A stretch of 64,000 nucleotides of DNA from Streptomyces decoyicus (GCF_019880305.1 NZ_CP082301.1:8060001-8124000), one strand, 5' to 3'. Shown: positions 8,706 to 16,365, numbered from the stretch's first letter. Made by a program: numbers and translations. The notes: generated by a model not told the origin, from the sequence alone.

Positions 8706-9230
8706 TCAGCGCCCGTACGTCCGGTGGCACAGCTGCAAAAGGTCCGGACGGACGCGGCCGGATGCCATCCGGCACACCACGCCGGGATCGATCGTCGGCC
8801 GTGGCCGCGACTGCCGCGGGCGTTCACGTGCGGGCGCGGGTGCGGGCGCGTGGTGTCCCCGGCGCGGTGTGGTGCCTGCCGGTACCGGACGTGGCCTCGG
8901 CGGCCCGGCGTGCGAGAGGCGTGGTGGCGCCTGGACCACATGCCGTTGCCGTCGGGGCGCCGGTGGTGCGTGCCGCGGGGTGGCATCTCCCTTGTGCGGC
9001 TTCGGGGGCCGTTTCGGCTTTCGCCCCGTGGACGCCACATCCACCAGCCGCTCACGTGACGACCCCTGTGTGGGCAGCAGGAGCGGCGAGGGCCGGGCCG
9101 GGGCGACGGTGCGTCCGCCCGGTGCGGGACCGGGCTCGTGCAAGGATCCGCCGGCCGGAAGGGACACGCAGCCGCTGGTGGTCAGGAGGACGGCCGCCGC
9201 TGCGGCGAGGCGAAGCAGTAGAAGGCGCAC
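8706..9230 (-). CDS. Putative lipoprotein, Pro/Arg-rich
   Basis: 174 residues from a GTG at 9230 preceded by GAGGAC. The N-terminus is a lipoprotein signal (VRLLLLRLAAAAAVLLTTSGC). A long Pro/Arg/His-rich low-complexity linker follows. A compact C-terminal tail contains CRMASGRVRPDLLQLCHRTYGR, a two-cysteine motif also found at the ends of other small streptomycete exported proteins. The opposite strand is also open but has no family similarity. Function unknown. Confidence 0.62.
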   Translation of the reverse strand: MRLLLLRLAAAAAVLLTTSGCVSLPAGGSLHEPGPAPGGRTVAPARPSPLLLPTQGSSRERLVDVASTGRKPKRPPKPHKGDATPRHAPPAPRRQRHVVQAPPRLSHAGPPRPRPVPAGTTPRRGHHAPAPAPARERPRQSRPRPTIDPGVVCRMASGRVRPDLLQLCHRTYGR

Positions 9231-9369
9231 GTCCTCACGGTGTCGGAGGCCTGCGGGCTGTCCAAACGACGCGCCGGGCGGCCACGCGGACGAAGGACCA
9301 CACCGAACTCCTGTGGGGCTCCCGAGCCGACGTGGGGTCACACCCGTACGCTCTTCAGTCCGCACACCC

Positions 9370-10272
9370 TCACGCCGCCGCGAAGGCGCGTGCCAGCTCC
9401 TCGGCCACGATCTGCGCGCCCGGCGCGAACCACCGTCTCCGGTGCCGGACGAGCTGAACGGGAACGGGCTGGGCCTCGGGGCCGTCCACTACCGTCAACC
9501 GGCCTTCGTGGAGGTGGCGTTCGACCGTCACCTGTGGGAGCAGCGTCAGGCCGAGACCGGCCGCGACGCACGACCGGGCGGCATCGATGCTGCCGAACCG
9601 GGTGATCCGGGGTGCGGCACCCGGCAGGCTCCGCAAGGTGCGTACGAGCCGGTCACTGTAGGAGCACCCCTCCTCATGGACGAAGAAGGTCTCGCGGGCC
9701 AACGCGTCCCAGTCGGCCGCCCGCCCGGCGAGCGCATGACCGGGTGCCGCCACGTAGGTCAGCGGCTCGTCCGCGATCCTGCGGGCCAGCAGATCGCTGT
9801 CGCCGACCTCCGGCTCCAGCAGCAGTGCGATGTCGAGCCGCCCGGTACGCAGTCCGTCGACCGCCGTGTCCGTGCCGACGGCGTGCAGATGGACATCCAG
9901 TCGAGGGTGGGCGTGCCGCAAGGAGGCGATCACCGCCGGCAGCCGTGAGGAGCACAGCGAATCGCCCGCGCCGACGGCGACCTGCCCCTCGACCGTCCCG
10001 CCGTCCGCGCCGGGCTGTCCGGCCGAAGCTGTCGCGCGGAGCCGGGCCACCGCGTCGAGCACCTCCTCGGCCTCTTCCAGCAGGCGCTGACCGGCCCGGG
10101 TCGGTACCGTCCCCGAGGGCATTCTGTCGAACAGCGGGGTGCCCAACTCCTTTTCCAGGGTGCGGATGTGCACGGTGACCGTGGATTGGGCGAGATGGAG
10201 CGCGCGGGCCGCGGCAGTGAAGCTTCCCGCTCCGGCGAGCGTCACGAACGTACGCAGAAGTCTGGTGTCCAC
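9370..10272 (-). CDS. LysR-type transcriptional regulator
   Basis: 300 residues. The N-terminal winged HTH runs LLRTFVTLAGAGSFTAAARALHLAQSTVTVHIRTLEKELG; the C-terminal periplasmic-binding-like effector domain starts near residue 95. The GTG at 10272 is chosen as start; an in-frame TTG lies two codons upstream and neither has a clear Shine-Dalgarno, so a near-leaderless start is possible. It is divergent from the PhzF gene with 83 bp between them, the classic LysR arrangement. It probably controls that gene and itself. Confidence 0.92.
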   Translation of the reverse strand: MDTRLLRTFVTLAGAGSFTAAARALHLAQSTVTVHIRTLEKELGTPLFDRMPSGTVPTRAGQRLLEEAEEVLDAVARLRATASAGQPGADGGTVEGQVAVGAGDSLCSSRLPAVIASLRHAHPRLDVHLHAVGTDTAVDGLRTGRLDIALLLEPEVGDSDLLARRIADEPLTYVAAPGHALAGRAADWDALARETFFVHEEGCSYSDRLVRTLRSLPGAAPRITRFGSIDAARSCVAAGLGLTLLPQVTVERHLHEGRLTVVDGPEAQPVPVQLVRHRRRWFAPGAQIVAEELARAFAAA

Positions 10273-10355
10273 CGGCAAACGCTATCGCGATATCCGATGG
10301 AGGTGAGCGAGAACCATCGTTGGACGCGATCGGATCACGCTGCCATCGTGAAGCC
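10273..10355. promoter_or_regulatory. Divergent LysR/PhzF promoter region with palindrome
   Basis: The 83-bp interval contains the perfect 10-bp palindrome TATCGCGATA at 10283-10292, directly upstream of the regulator start, and a looser pair CCGATGG / CCATCG at 10295-10319. Both are plausible binding sites for the adjacent LysR protein. The assignment rests on position and symmetry only. Confidence 0.45.
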
Positions 10356-11372
10356 ATGACCACACAGACGCCCCCCACCGGCCCCAGCCCGCTCCAGGAC
10401 ACCGTCGAGAGTCCGGACACCGTCGAGAGCCAGGACACTGTCGAGAGTCAGGAGACCCCTGAGAGCCCGGACGCCATCGAGCGCCCGGCGACCCTCCAGA
10501 GCCCCGGCACCGTCGAGGTGCTGCGCTACTCCGCCTTCACCACCGACCCGGCGGGCGGAAACCCGGCCGGTGTGGTGCTCGACGCCGAAGACCTCGACGA
10601 CGCGCGGATGCTCGCCGTCGCCGCGGAGGTCGGGTACTCGGAGACCGCGTTCATCACGGCACATGACGCCGCCGCCCGCCGCTACCGGCTGCGCTACTTC
10701 AGCCCGCGCGCCGAAGTCGCCTTCTGCGGACATGCCACGATCGCCACGGCCGTTGCGCTCGCCGTACGCACCGGAACCGGTGAGCTGCTGTTCGACACGC
10801 CCGTGGGCGAGATCCGGGTGGGGACCAGCCTCGTCGACGGGCAGGTCCGCGCCACGCTCACCAGCGTCCCGGCGCATTCCCACCCGGCCGAGAACACCAC
10901 CCAGGTCGAACCGGTGCTACGGGCCCTGCGCTGGACCAGTGCCGACCTGGACGACAGTCTTCCGCCGCATATCGCCTTCGCGGGCAACGACCATCTCGTC
11001 CTGGGGGTCCGGAGCCGGGCTCAACTGGCCGCCCTCGACTACGACTTCGACGCGCTGCACGACATCATGCGCCATCACGGCTGGACCACCGTGCACCTCG
11101 TCCATCGCGCGGCGCCGGGCCGCCTCGACTTCCACGCCCGGGACCCCTTCCCGGTCGGCGGCGTCGTGGAAGACCCGGCAACCGGCGCCGCCGCCGCGGC
11201 CTTCGGCGGCTACCTCCGTGCCCTGGGCCTGGTCACGGAGCCCCTGCGGGTGCACATCCGGCAGGGCGAGGACATGGGCCGGCCCAGCGACCTCTATGTC
11301 GACCTCCACCCCGATGACCCGCGGGTGCGAGTCTCGGGCCAGGCCGTTCCCCTCCCGGGCCAGGGACGGTGA
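10356..11372 (+). CDS. PhzF family epimerase/isomerase with repeat-expanded N-terminus
   Basis: 338 residues. The PhzF fold starts at VEVLRYSAFTTDPAGGNPAGVV and includes GYSETAFI (the Glu matches the catalytic base of PhzF), RYFSPRAEVAFCGHATIATA and the C-terminal VEDPATGAAAAAFGGYL. PhzF isomerises dihydro-hydroxyanthranilate in phenazine synthesis, but most homologues act elsewhere and no other phenazine gene is present. The first 50 or so residues are unusual: a tandem hexapeptide array (DTVESP/DTVESQ type) precedes the fold. The ATG at 10356 has no strong RBS. The gene is probably controlled by the divergent LysR. Confidence 0.9.
   Translation: MTTQTPPTGPSPLQDTVESPDTVESQDTVESQETPESPDAIERPATLQSPGTVEVLRYSAFTTDPAGGNPAGVVLDAEDLDDARMLAVAAEVGYSETAFITAHDAAARRYRLRYFSPRAEVAFCGHATIATAVALAVRTGTGELLFDTPVGEIRVGTSLVDGQVRATLTSVPAHSHPAENTTQVEPVLRALRWTSADLDDSLPPHIAFAGNDHLVLGVRSRAQLAALDYDFDALHDIMRHHGWTTVHLVHRAAPGRLDFHARDPFPVGGVVEDPATGAAAAAFGGYLRALGLVTEPLRVHIRQGEDMGRPSDLYVDLHPDDPRVRVSGQAVPLPGQGR
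10398..10505 (+). repeat. 18-bp tandem repeat, six in-frame copies
   Basis: Six consecutive 18-bp units, the first three nearly identical (GACACCGTCGAGAGTCCG and variants) and the next three progressively diverged; a partial seventh merges with the first strand of the PhzF domain. Each unit encodes a hexapeptide. The phase is kept, so the array lengthens the N-terminus without breaking the frame. Confidence 0.9.
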
Positions 11373-11383
11373 GCCCTGGCCCG
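11356..11383 (+). terminator. Hairpin overlapping the PhzF stop codon
   Basis: CGGGCCAGGG and CCCTGGCCCG form a perfect 10-bp GC-rich stem with an 8-nt loop that contains the TGA stop. An additional upstream arm at 11333-11343 can pair with the same right arm. It probably terminates phzF transcription before the convergent acetyltransferase gene; no U-run follows, as is common in Streptomyces. Confidence 0.6.
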
Positions 11384-11471
11384 AGGGGGAGGTGAGGCGG
11401 CCGCCGACGTCACGCATCGGCGGTCGCAAAGCGGCACGGACGGACCGTCGACGAGGCCTGGGGGCGGCCGA

Positions 11472-12017
11472 TCACATGGGGAAGGACAGCAGACGTACCG
11501 GCCCCACGGGCCACTGTGCCCCCTCGCGCAGCGGCGTCCACATGGTCCGCAGCGGCATGACCACGGGCCCGTCGGCCTGCTCGACGTGTACGTCCCCCTC
11601 CAGCGTCCGCCAGCCGAGCCGCTGGTACAGCGGGACAAGATGCGGCCGGCAGAACAGGATTCCGAACTGCGGCCCCATCGTGCGGGCATGTTCCAGGGCG
11701 TAGGTGACAACGAGCCGTGCCAGCCCGTGTCCCCGCAGGTCAGGTGCGACGACCACCCCGCCGAAGCCGACGGCCTGTGTTTCGACCGAGCCGACCGAAA
11801 GCGGAACCGGCAAGAGGCCCGTGTGCGCCACGAGGCGGCCGTCGAGTCTGATGCCGAAGTGCTTCTGCTTGGGCAGCCAGGTCAGACCGGCGTCGGAGAC
11901 TCCGAAGGGGTCGTCGTCGTCCCCGACGATCTCGCTCAGTTCCGTCCGGGTGTAGCGCGTGAGCCGGACGGCGGTGGGCGAGGCCGGAGGAAGGTTCGTG
12001 GTCATGATCCGCATCAT
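11472..12017 (-). CDS. GNAT family N-acetyltransferase
   Basis: About 181 residues from the ATG at 12017; in-frame ATGs at 12014 and 12005 are equally possible because no RBS is strong. The acetyl-CoA loop is VVVAPDLRGHGLARLVVTYALEHAR, and the C-terminal half has the FCRPHLVPLYQRLGW strand. The substrate is unknown. It is convergent with the PhzF gene and followed upstream by an HAD remnant on the same strand. Confidence 0.86.
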   Translation of the reverse strand: MMRIMTTNLPPASPTAVRLTRYTRTELSEIVGDDDDPFGVSDAGLTWLPKQKHFGIRLDGRLVAHTGLLPVPLSVGSVETQAVGFGGVVVAPDLRGHGLARLVVTYALEHARTMGPQFGILFCRPHLVPLYQRLGWRTLEGDVHVEQADGPVVMPLRTMWTPLREGAQWPVGPVRLLSFPM

Positions 12018-12124
12018 GCTGTCCGTGTCCGCCGCAGACAATGCCCTTCGCCGACGCTGTCCGGCCTCGCGGACAAGCGAGGCGCCGGGGAACGATCCGC
12101 CGCGGCGCCGCCCGCAGTTCCTGG

Positions 12125-12350
12125 TCAGCCCGTTGCCCATCGGCACAACCAGTCATCGAGAAGGGCGAAGTCCGCGTCCCTGAGGCCACGGCCGGGAGCG
12201 TCGCGGTGGAGCAGGGCCCGCTCACCGTGGTACGCCGCCACCCACGCCCGATCGGTGTCCGTGATCTCGTCGTCGACCCAGGCGCACTTTGGTGGTTCGC
12301 CGCCCCGAAGGGGATGAGTGGTCCGTCGACTTTACCGACCGCAGGAGCTC
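12125..12350 (-). pseudogene. HAD-like hydrolase remnant (ends only, frameshifted)
   Basis: Two pieces of one protein type survive in different frames. Upstream is VDGPLIPFGA, the start of the HAD nucleophile motif DVDGPLxP with its first Asp already lost. Directly after it comes the C-terminal block CAWVDDEITDTDRAWVAAYHG...GLRDADFALLDDWL ending at the TGA at 12125-12127. The roughly 100 residues that should lie between are missing. This is an internally deleted, frameshifted relic of the small streptomycete HAD proteins. Confidence 0.62.
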
Positions 12351-12419
12351 GTGAACCGGCTCTGAACTGCGACGACTCATAGGCTACATGTCCGTGACGG
12401 GGAGTCGGAGCCGTTTGGT

Positions 12420-12452
12420 TTTGTTCACGAGAACCGGGTTCTCGTGAACAAA
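12420..12452. terminator. Perfect 33-bp palindrome
   Basis: Arms TTTGTTCACGAGAACC (12420-12435) and GGTTCTCGTGAACAAA (12437-12452) are exact complements around a single G. It lies 73 bp downstream of the DUF3291 stop and upstream of the HAD relic. As RNA it would be an almost loop-less 16-bp stem, usable as a bidirectional terminator; as DNA it could equally be a dimeric-repressor operator or a relic of a mobile-element end. Confidence 0.6.
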
Positions 12453-12524
12453 GCCGCGCCGTTGCTGTTCGCCGTCATTCAATCGAGGCGTTTGACAGCG
12501 AATCCAGTCGTTCAGGCTTCCTTG

Positions 12525-13082
12525 TCAGCGAACCTGGTCGCTCTTCGGCCCGATGCCTTTGATCCTGGTCGGATTTCCGTCCGGGGCGAACGAGTGGTGG
12601 AAGGTGAAGGCGTGCGGCGCGGAGCCGTGGTCGTGGAGGTGCTCCAGCCTGGAAACCCCGTCCTGCCAGGTGGGTATCACGCCGTCGGAGACCCACCAGA
12701 ACACGTAATTTGGGTGCCCTGTCCTCTCGAACCAGTCGTAACGCCTGTTCAGCGCCTCACGGTGCAGACCGGTGTAGATGGCGTCGAAGGCGGGGCGCAG
12801 GTCGGTCCAGAGTGAGAGGGTCGCGGCCAGGGCGGTGGTTTCCAGCGTATGGCCCTTGCCGTACCAAGTCGGTACGGCGAACTCTCCCCATGTACCCCAG
12901 TCCGCCTCGAAGTGCGCGCCCCGGTCGCTGTCTGCCGCTTCAGCATGCGCGAGGTATCCGGGGTGCTGACTGATCTTCCGGTAGACGGCCTCACCAATGT
13001 CGTAGAACTCGCGCGTGAGAGGTGCGGGATCGGCGAGAGGTGACTTCAGGACGCCGAATGTGTACAGAGCAAGCTGGGGCAT
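12525..13082 (-). CDS. DUF3291 family protein
   Basis: 185 residues beginning MPQLALYTFGVLKSPLADP. Conserved-looking aromatic motifs include WGTWGEFAVPTWY, LSLWTDLRPAFDAIYTGLHREALNRR and YVFWWV, typical of DUF3291, a ferredoxin-like dimeric alpha/beta-barrel resembling EthD or antibiotic monooxygenase folds. GGGAGAG 4 nt upstream supports the ATG at 13082. It stands alone between two degraded regions. The biochemical role is unknown. Confidence 0.85.
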   Translation of the reverse strand: MPQLALYTFGVLKSPLADPAPLTREFYDIGEAVYRKISQHPGYLAHAEAADSDRGAHFEADWGTWGEFAVPTWYGKGHTLETTALAATLSLWTDLRPAFDAIYTGLHREALNRRYDWFERTGHPNYVFWWVSDGVIPTWQDGVSRLEHLHDHGSAPHAFTFHHSFAPDGNPTRIKGIGPKSDQVR

Positions 13083-13504
13083 GCGTCTCTCCCTGGTTGG
13101 GGCTGCCTGGCGCGGAACCGGTTCGGTGGCTTACGCATGGGGGCGAGGGTTCGTGGGGCGTGATCGACTCATCCCGTCGCGGCTGGTCCAGCCTGAAGGA
13201 ACCCCTGTGCGACCGTGGGCGACCACCGAAGACCAGATGAAGGTAGCTGCCTCCGCGAGCCATGTCGAAGTTGCAATTTCCCTGTCCAAGTGGCCTCTTG
13301 CTCAGGTCCTTGCGGGAACTTGGGAGGTGGCGCTGCCTGCCTCCTTGGAAGTCCGCATCGGCCCATCAAATGCCGAGAAGCAGCATCGACAACCCCGCTC
13401 AAGCCGGTGTGCCGGGGCGACGCCGGCGGCGTTGTCGGCGTCGACGGGGTTGGATGACGGAGCGACTGGGTTCACTGTCAAAGGACAGTTGCTGTAACTC
13501 GCCT
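13083..13504. other. Gene-free stretch
   Basis: 420 bp with only short frames in several phases and no recognisable domain. It holds the upstream region of the DUF3291 gene. Base composition is somewhat less GC-rich than the neighbours, consistent with decayed or recently joined DNA. I see no RNA gene. Confidence 0.5.
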
Positions 13505-14010
13505 GGGACGTCTCATGGAGGCGGCCTCGAGTCGCTCGTCGAGGGTGGGTTGTCGGTGGTGAGATGGCGGACGCGCTGTTCGAGGCTGGTGTTCCCGGTG
13601 GTGATCCGTTGGCTGGCTTCCTCGGTCCATTCGGCTTCCAAGTCTCGTATCTGGCCGAGTAGTTCACGGATGCGGGTCCGCTGGGCGAGGATCTCGCCGT
13701 GGGCGGCTTTGAGGGCGTCCTCGGCGTTCAGGGCGCGTTCGCGACAAGTCGCTTCGCGTTCCTCGTCCTGGTCGGCGAGCAACTGGGTTCGGCGGTCTCC
13801 GGCCTCGGCCGTCGCGGAGGCGATGACGGCTCTGGCCTCGGGACCGTCGTAGAGGAAGGTGCGTGAGACGTCCGCGCGACGGGCGACGGCGGCGACGCTG
13901 GCCTGGGCGTTTGCGCAGGTCCAGGGCGAGGGCGTCGTCGAGGAGGTCGAGGCCGGCCGGGGCCTTCTCCAGGCCGGAACGAACGCGTCGAGATCGCCTG
14001 CGGCGGTGGC
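13505..14010 (-). pseudogene. Decayed DUF6262 (TnpC-like transposition accessory) gene
   Basis: The readable core SVAAVARRADVSRTFLYDGPEAR is the helix-turn-helix of DUF6262 proteins, followed by a long heptad-rich coiled coil (EREATCRERALNAEDALKAA, RTRIRELLGQIRDLEAEWTE). These proteins usually accompany Tn554-type tyrosine recombinases. Frames shift near 13912 (N-terminal part LEKAPAGLDLLDDALALDL is in another phase) and near 13526, after which TLDERLEAA continues in yet another phase and stops. No partner recombinases are present, so only a fragment of the element remains. Confidence 0.66.
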
Positions 14011-14312
14011 CGCGGGCGGACAGGAACAGCCCTGGCGTGTATGGCTGTTCTCGACGGAGTGCCGGCAGACCGAGCCGTGGCGTTCGTTCGCCGGCACTAC
14101 CACCCTCGCGCCGTGGAAACCCCGAGGCAGCGACACTTCGTACGGCACTTCGCAGACACGTAGCGGGCCCGGGAGCGCATCGTCCCTGCGGCCCGCCTGA
14201 ACCCACTCGGATGAGACCGTCCTGGACGGCATCAACGTTCCGCGCACCCTGGCCAGCACCCTCATCTGGCTCACCACGTGATCGACAAGACGTCCCCCAG
14301 GGGCGTGTCCCC
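14011..14312. other. Gene-free stretch downstream of hmp
   Basis: 300 bp without a complete gene. A plus-strand fragment at about 14209-14280 reads DETVLDGINVPRTLASTLIW and then stops; it looks like the tail of a lost gene but I cannot name the family. No clear terminator hairpin was found before the hmp stop. Confidence 0.4.
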
Positions 14313-15614
14313 CTAGAGCCCGAGATCCGGCCCGAAGACCTCGTAGTGGAGGTGCGAGGCGGGTACGCCGGACGCCAGAAGTTGGGCGCGGGCCGCCTTC
14401 ATGAACGGCACGGGTCCGCAGAGATACGCGGTGGTGCCGGCCGGAACGACGATCTGCGTCAGATCCATCCGCCCGGTGCGCACGGTCACCGGATCCGCCG
14501 CGCCGCCCGTCTCCGCCTCCGCGCGCTCCTCCCCGTGCCGGACCGCCTCCTGGTGCCGGCCGCCGTCCTCGTACCGGAACCCGTCCTCGTACCGGACTCC
14601 CTCCTCGTACCAGAGTTCCGTTGTCGCGTCGGTGAGTTTGTCGGTGAGCCGGCGGAGATCCGTACGGAACGGGTGGGTGGCGGGCGACCGGTCGGCGTGG
14701 GCGGCGATGATGCGGCGTCGGGAGCCGGCGGCGGCGAGGTGCGCGAGCATGCCGACCATCGGTGTGCAACCGATGCCCGCCGAGGCCAAGAGCAAGGGAC
14801 CGTCGCCGTCGTCGAGCACCACGTCACCGAACGGCGGGCTCACGTGCAGGGTCTCGCCGCCATGGACGTGCGCATGCAGGTAGCCGGAGACCTCGCCCGC
14901 GGGGTCGTCGGAGGGTGCCCCGGGCCGGCCGCCCGCCGCCACCCGCTTCACGGAGATCTGCAGGCCGCCGTCCGACTGCCCGGACAGGCTGTACTGACGT
15001 ATCTGCCGTGCACCGTCGGGGAGTTGCACCTGTACGGAGACATATTGGCCGGGACGGGCCGGGGGGACGGGCGCGCCATCGGCCGGACGCAGGAGGAAGG
15101 TTGCGACCTCGTCGGTTTCCTCCACACGGGCGGCCACTCGGTACGGACGCCACAATCCGTCCTCCGCGACGCCCGCCTCGGCCGAGAGACGCTTCTCGAC
15201 GGCGATCAGGGCGTGGGCCATCAGCCAGTACACCTCGTCCCAGGCCCGGACCACCTCATCGGTCACCGCTTCGCCGAGCACCTCCGCGATGGCCGCGAAG
15301 AGGTGCTCCCGCACGATCGGATACTGGTCCGCACGCACCCCGAGAGAGGCATGCTTGTGCGCGATGCGCGTGAGCATGGTGTCCGGCCGGCTGTCCGGGT
15401 GCTCGGTGAGATGGCCGGCGAAGGCGGCGACGGCCCCGGCGAGAGCCTGTCGTTGGCTGCCGTTGGCCTGGTTGCCGCGGTTGAAGAGGTGGCGCAGCAG
15501 CTCGGGGTGGGCGACGAAGAGCTTCTCGTAGAAGAGCGTCGTGATCTCACTGAGGGATCCGCTCACGGCGGGGAGCGTGGCACGTACGGTCTCGGCGGAC
15601 TTCGGCGACAGCAT
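14313..15614 (-). CDS. hmp: Flavohaemoglobin (nitric oxide dioxygenase) with a repeat-expanded reductase domain
   Basis: 433 residues. It converts NO to nitrate with O2 and NAD(P)H in the cytoplasm. The globin domain (1-140) has the proximal-His region ARIAHKHASLGVRADQYPIV and the distal pocket around FYEKLF. FAD domain: GQYVSVQV, RQYSLSG. NAD domain: LLLASAGIGCTPMVGML and YLCGPVPFM. Between the NAD-domain strands is an abnormal insertion of hexapeptides (YEEGVR, YEDGFR, YEDGGR, HQEAVR). The ATG at 15614 has GGAG 6 nt upstream. An NsrR-type operator lies 83 bp upstream, and nsrR is next on the same strand. Confidence 0.95.
   Translation of the reverse strand: MLSPKSAETVRATLPAVSGSLSEITTLFYEKLFVAHPELLRHLFNRGNQANGSQRQALAGAVAAFAGHLTEHPDSRPDTMLTRIAHKHASLGVRADQYPIVREHLFAAIAEVLGEAVTDEVVRAWDEVYWLMAHALIAVEKRLSAEAGVAEDGLWRPYRVAARVEETDEVATFLLRPADGAPVPPARPGQYVSVQVQLPDGARQIRQYSLSGQSDGGLQISVKRVAAGGRPGAPSDDPAGEVSGYLHAHVHGGETLHVSPPFGDVVLDDGDGPLLLASAGIGCTPMVGMLAHLAAAGSRRRIIAAHADRSPATHPFRTDLRRLTDKLTDATTELWYEEGVRYEDGFRYEDGGRHQEAVRHGEERAEAETGGAADPVTVRTGRMDLTQIVVPAGTTAYLCGPVPFMKAARAQLLASGVPASHLHYEVFGPDLGL
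14529..14618 (-). repeat. 18-bp tandem repeat inside hmp, about five copies
   Basis: Five 18-bp units with the shared core TCCTCGTACCGG (plus strand), the three near 14565-14618 best preserved. They encode the hexapeptides YEEGVR/YEDGFR/YEDGGR/HQEAVR in frame, within the NAD-binding half of flavohaemoglobin. Ordinary Hmp proteins lack this segment. Confidence 0.85.
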
Positions 15615-15640
15615 CGGCAACTCCAGACTCTTGGACTCTT

Positions 15641-15690
15641 GGGGTGGGGGAGGGGGAGGAGGGAGGAGAGGGAGGAGAGGGAGGAGAGGG
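15641..15690. repeat. G-rich purine tract with 9-bp repeats in the hmp leader
   Basis: An uninterrupted G/A run apart from one T. It begins with three runs of 4-5 G and continues as three exact GGGAGGAGA units (15661-15687). It satisfies the usual pattern for a G-quadruplex on the plus strand, the template strand for hmp, and lies between the NsrR operator and the hmp start. The hmp mRNA leader is correspondingly C/U-rich. Confidence 0.8.
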
Positions 15691-15696
15691 CATGGA

Positions 15697-15719
15697 AAGT
15701 CGTATCTAGGATTCGCATT
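15697..15719 (-). promoter_or_regulatory. NsrR-type operator upstream of hmp
   Basis: An 11-1-11 imperfect inverted repeat: AAGTCGTATCT, A, GGATTCGCATT. It matches the site in front of nsrR at 18 of 23 positions. This is the architecture known for Streptomyces NsrR, which represses hmp and its own gene until NO damages its iron-sulfur cluster. It is centred about 94 bp upstream of the hmp start codon. Confidence 0.78.
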
Positions 15720-15724
15720 TTTGG

Positions 15725-15906
15725 GCGCGGGTGGGGTGGCGTGGGGCGTGCGCGTGTGCGGAGAGGGTGCCGGGGGCCCGTGCGGCGGACCCGGGGCGTC
15801 GGGTGTGTTCGGTCCGCGCGGGTGGGGTGGCGTGGGGCGTGCGCGTGTGCGGAGAGGGTGCCGGGGGCCCGTGCGGCGGACCCGGGGCGTCGGGTGTGTT
15901 CGGTCC
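15725..15906. repeat. 91-bp perfect tandem duplication between nsrR and hmp
   Basis: Two head-to-tail copies (15725-15815 and 15816-15906) are identical in every base, with the first few bases of a decayed third copy behind them. The unit is GC-rich and non-coding in the local context. It sits between the nsrR stop and the hmp operator, so it does not interrupt either gene. Perfect identity implies a recent duplication. Confidence 0.93.
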
Positions 15907-15918
15907 GCGCCGGTGCGG

Positions 15919-16365
15919 TCAGTCCGTGGGCCGGGGGGTCAGGCTGAGGAGGAGCGGACCGGTCGGGGATTCGACCAGGTCGGCGACGGAGAGCGGGTCG
16001 AGCGAGGCGTAGAACGCTTCCTGGGCCGCGCGTAGCGCGCCACGCAGTCGGCAGCCCCCGCGCAGCGGGCACGGTGGGTCTTCCTCGCACCCCACGACGT
16101 CATCGACCCCCTCCAGCTCCCGCACCAACCGTCCGAGCGAACCCGTACGCCCCGCCGCCGTCAGTGTCAGGCCTCCGCCCCGCCCGCGCCGCGCCTCCAC
16201 GGCACCGAGATGCTGAAGCTTGCTCACGACTTTGGCCGCGTGGGTGTACGGCACTTCGACGGAGCTCGCCACCTCGCGGGTGGTGGGCGCATCGTCCGTG
16301 GCGCCGAGGACCGCGAGGCGCATGGTGATCCGCAGGGCGATGTCGGTGCTCTTGGTGAGTCGCAC
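15919..16365 (-). CDS. nsrR: NsrR, Rrf2-family nitric oxide-sensing repressor
   Basis: 148 residues. The winged HTH occupies the first 75 residues (MRLTKSTDIALRITMRLAVL; REVASSVEVPYTHAAKVVSKL). The cluster ligands are C93, C99 and C105 in GCEEDPPCPLRGGC, plus D8, exactly the positions used for the [4Fe-4S] cluster in S. coelicolor NsrR. The protein represses NO-detoxification genes and releases DNA on cluster nitrosylation. A matching operator lies 16 bp upstream of its start, so it is autoregulated. It is transcribed towards hmp. Confidence 0.95.
   Translation of the reverse strand: MRLTKSTDIALRITMRLAVLGATDDAPTTREVASSVEVPYTHAAKVVSKLQHLGAVEARRGRGGGLTLTAAGRTGSLGRLVRELEGVDDVVGCEEDPPCPLRGGCRLRGALRAAQEAFYASLDPLSVADLVESPTGPLLLSLTPRPTD

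Noticed and set aside
10356..11372. Phenazine biosynthesis gene phzF
   Set aside because: No phzA-G partners are present; only the PhzF family is supported.
13513..14769. Single 418-residue minus-strand protein
   Set aside because: Only the part from about 14010 down to 13513 resembles DUF6262; the N-terminal part is antisense to hmp and the neighbouring non-coding DNA.
13863..15947. Very long plus-strand open frame across hmp
   Set aside because: It is antisense to flavohaemoglobin, Arg/Gly-rich, and has no domain or RBS; a GC-bias shadow.
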